DNA of 7,394 nt from an uncultured Clostridium sp. (GTDB lineage Bacteria; Bacillota; Clostridia; TANB77; CAG-508): positions 1 to 7,394 of the forward strand of contig CALYZR010000029.1 in NCBI GenBank assembly GCA_945610215.1, given 5' to 3'. The position numbers and the translations under genes were made by a program. Below the pieces are notes generated by a model, which saw only the letters and a list, made by a program, of their open reading frames with translations, was not told the origin of the DNA and ran no database searches. Shown here piece after piece: positions 6,262-7,394 of this stretch. Position 1 is the first letter of the stretch. Every line of letters begins with the position of its first letter.

Positions 6262-7302
6262 GTGAGGACTATTTTAACAAGTTTAAAAGTGAGTTTTGTA
6301 ATTATTGGAACAATAATAGGAGCAGGCTTTGCATCAGGGCAAGAAATATACACTTTTTTTAACGTGTATGGACTAAAAGGATTAATTGGAATTTTTATAT
6401 CGTGTTCTTTAATTGGATTAGTAATATATAAAACACTAGAAATTAGCATGAAATTAAAAAGCGATGAATATGGCGATTTTGTTAAATTGATAATTCCACA
6501 AAAGTTTAAAAGCAATAGAATATTAATATTTACAATAAATAATATTATAAATATATTTTTACTAATATCATTTTTTATTATGGCTTCGGGTTTTGCAAGT
6601 TATTTTTTTCAAGAATTTCAGGCACCAAAAATATATGGAGGAATAATAATTGCAGTATTATCTTTAATAACATTTTTTAAAAATATTAATGGAATTATAA
6701 AGATAAATACATATTTAATCCCAATATTAATATTACTTGTGATTTTATTAGGTGCAAAACAAATAAATTGTGGAAAACTACACTTCTATAATATTCAAAG
6801 AAATAATATGAGTTGGATTTTAAGCAGTATATTATATGCAAGTTATAATAGTATAGTTTTAGTCCCAATATTAGTAAGCCTAAAAAATATGATAAAAAAC
6901 AAAAATCAAATAAAAGAAATTTTTACTATTGTAACTATTATAATGATTATTTTATCTGCAATAATATATCTTTTAATACAAGTATTTATAAAAGACTTAA
7001 TAGAAATAGAAATACCAATTGTATATATTGCAGGTCTATTAGGAAATGTTTATAAATGCTTATATGGATTTGTAATACTAGTTGCAATATTTACATCAGC
7101 AATATCAGCAGGATATAGCTTTTTGATTAATTGTACAAAAACTAAAAAAAACTATATTTATTTAGCAATAATAATTTGCACAATATCTGTATTAATTAGT
7201 AAGTTGAGTTTTTCTGGATTAATAAATCTTCTATATCCTATATTTGGGTATTTAGGAATAATACAAATAATTTTTATATTAGCCTTGAAAAAAACAAGCT
7301 AG
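6262..7302 (+). CDS. ykvI: YkvI-like membrane transporter of the APC fold
   Basis: A 346-residue, very hydrophobic protein with about ten membrane helices. Near the N-terminus, GTIIGAGFASGQEI (16-29) is the hallmark of the YkvI family (COG3949). In LeuT/APC-fold transporters the equivalent glycine-rich stretch is the unwound part of helix 1 that contacts the substrate. A second polar break, LYASYNSIVLVPILV (191-205), sits where helix 6 of such folds would be. The length matches Bacillus YkvI. No substrate is established for the family; amino acids or related solutes are an inference from the fold. The gene is divergent from the GDT1-type gene. The GTG start at 6262 has AAAGG four bases upstream, but the GTG itself lies inside AAGGTGAGG (6259-6267), so an ATT at 6271 cannot be excluded. 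Confidence 0.85.
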   Translation: MRTILTSLKVSFVIIGTIIGAGFASGQEIYTFFNVYGLKGLIGIFISCSLIGLVIYKTLEISMKLKSDEYGDFVKLIIPQKFKSNRILIFTINNIINIFLLISFFIMASGFASYFFQEFQAPKIYGGIIIAVLSLITFFKNINGIIKINTYLIPILILLVILLGAKQINCGKLHFYNIQRNNMSWILSSILYASYNSIVLVPILVSLKNMIKNKNQIKEIFTIVTIIMIILSAIIYLLIQVFIKDLIEIEIPIVYIAGLLGNVYKCLYGFVILVAIFTSAISAGYSFLINCTKTKKNYIYLAIIICTISVLISKLSFSGLINLLYPIFGYLGIIQIIFILALKKTS

Positions 7303-7333
7303 TTTGATATAAGTATTATATAATATAAAAGTT

Positions 7334-7394
7334 AGGTGTAATTTTATGAAATATTATATGTTTAACGGAGAATAACGGAGATTTAGGTAAGACA
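7334..7394 (+). pseudogene. Start of an ORF broken by a 10-bp tandem duplication, cut by window edge
   Basis: AGGTG (7334-7338) lies seven bases before ATG at 7346, and TATAAT (7319-7324) lies just upstream. The frame reads MKYYMFNGE and stops at TAA (7373-7375). The stop arises inside a tandem repeat: TAACGGAGAA (7363-7372) followed by TAACGGAGAT (7373-7382). With a single copy the frame would stay open to the window end as MKYYMFNGDLGKT. I do not recognise the product. It could be a frameshifted gene, a slippage-variable gene, or a short peptide; what follows lies outside the window. Confidence 0.4.

Noticed and set aside
6228..6515. Minus-strand 95-codon open frame
   Set aside because: Antisense to the YkvI-like gene and crosses the divergent promoter region; no ribosome site.

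Overview
The window reads as chromosomal DNA of a low-GC Gram-positive bacterium, most likely a Clostridia-type Firmicute. It is strongly AT-rich, its genes carry purine-rich Shine-Dalgarno sites (AGGTGA, AAAGGAG), its promoters are of sigma-A type, and its protein families (YkvI-like transporter, AIM24/TIGR00266, monofunctional GT51 transglycosylase, FtsX-type ABC permease) are common there. TAA, TAG and TGA all serve as stops, so the code is standard. No phage, integrase, insertion sequence or CRISPR array is visible.

All protein genes but one lie on the minus strand. Reading right to left from about 6200: a TMEM165/GDT1-type membrane protein (probable Mn2+ exporter), tRNA-Arg(TCT), an AIM24-family protein, tRNA-Arg(ACG), a membrane-anchored GT51 transglycosylase, then an ABC ATPase and its 840-residue FtsX/MacB-type permease. 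The YkvI-like transporter (6262-7302) is divergent on the plus strand. Each tRNA has a good promoter and a terminator hairpin that begins right at the encoded CCA end.

The most interesting signal is regulatory. The ABC promoter and the GT51 promoter each carry two copies of an 11-bp unit (AAAGTGAC core, plus strand) at the same distance from a -10 box. This is the layout of an activator site for an OmpR/PhoB-type response regulator and suggests that the exporter and the peptidoglycan polymerase belong to one cell-envelope-stress regulon. No regulator is encoded in the window.

The intergenic regions hold several small oddities on the plus strand: a promoter plus Shine-Dalgarno driving a stop-interrupted micro-ORF (4230-4347), a Shine-Dalgarno followed by an ATT where a start would be expected (5404-5447), and at the right edge an ORF start broken by a 10-bp tandem duplication (7346-7394). 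The left edge (1-124) is a cluster of inverted repeats that runs into the permease stop codon.
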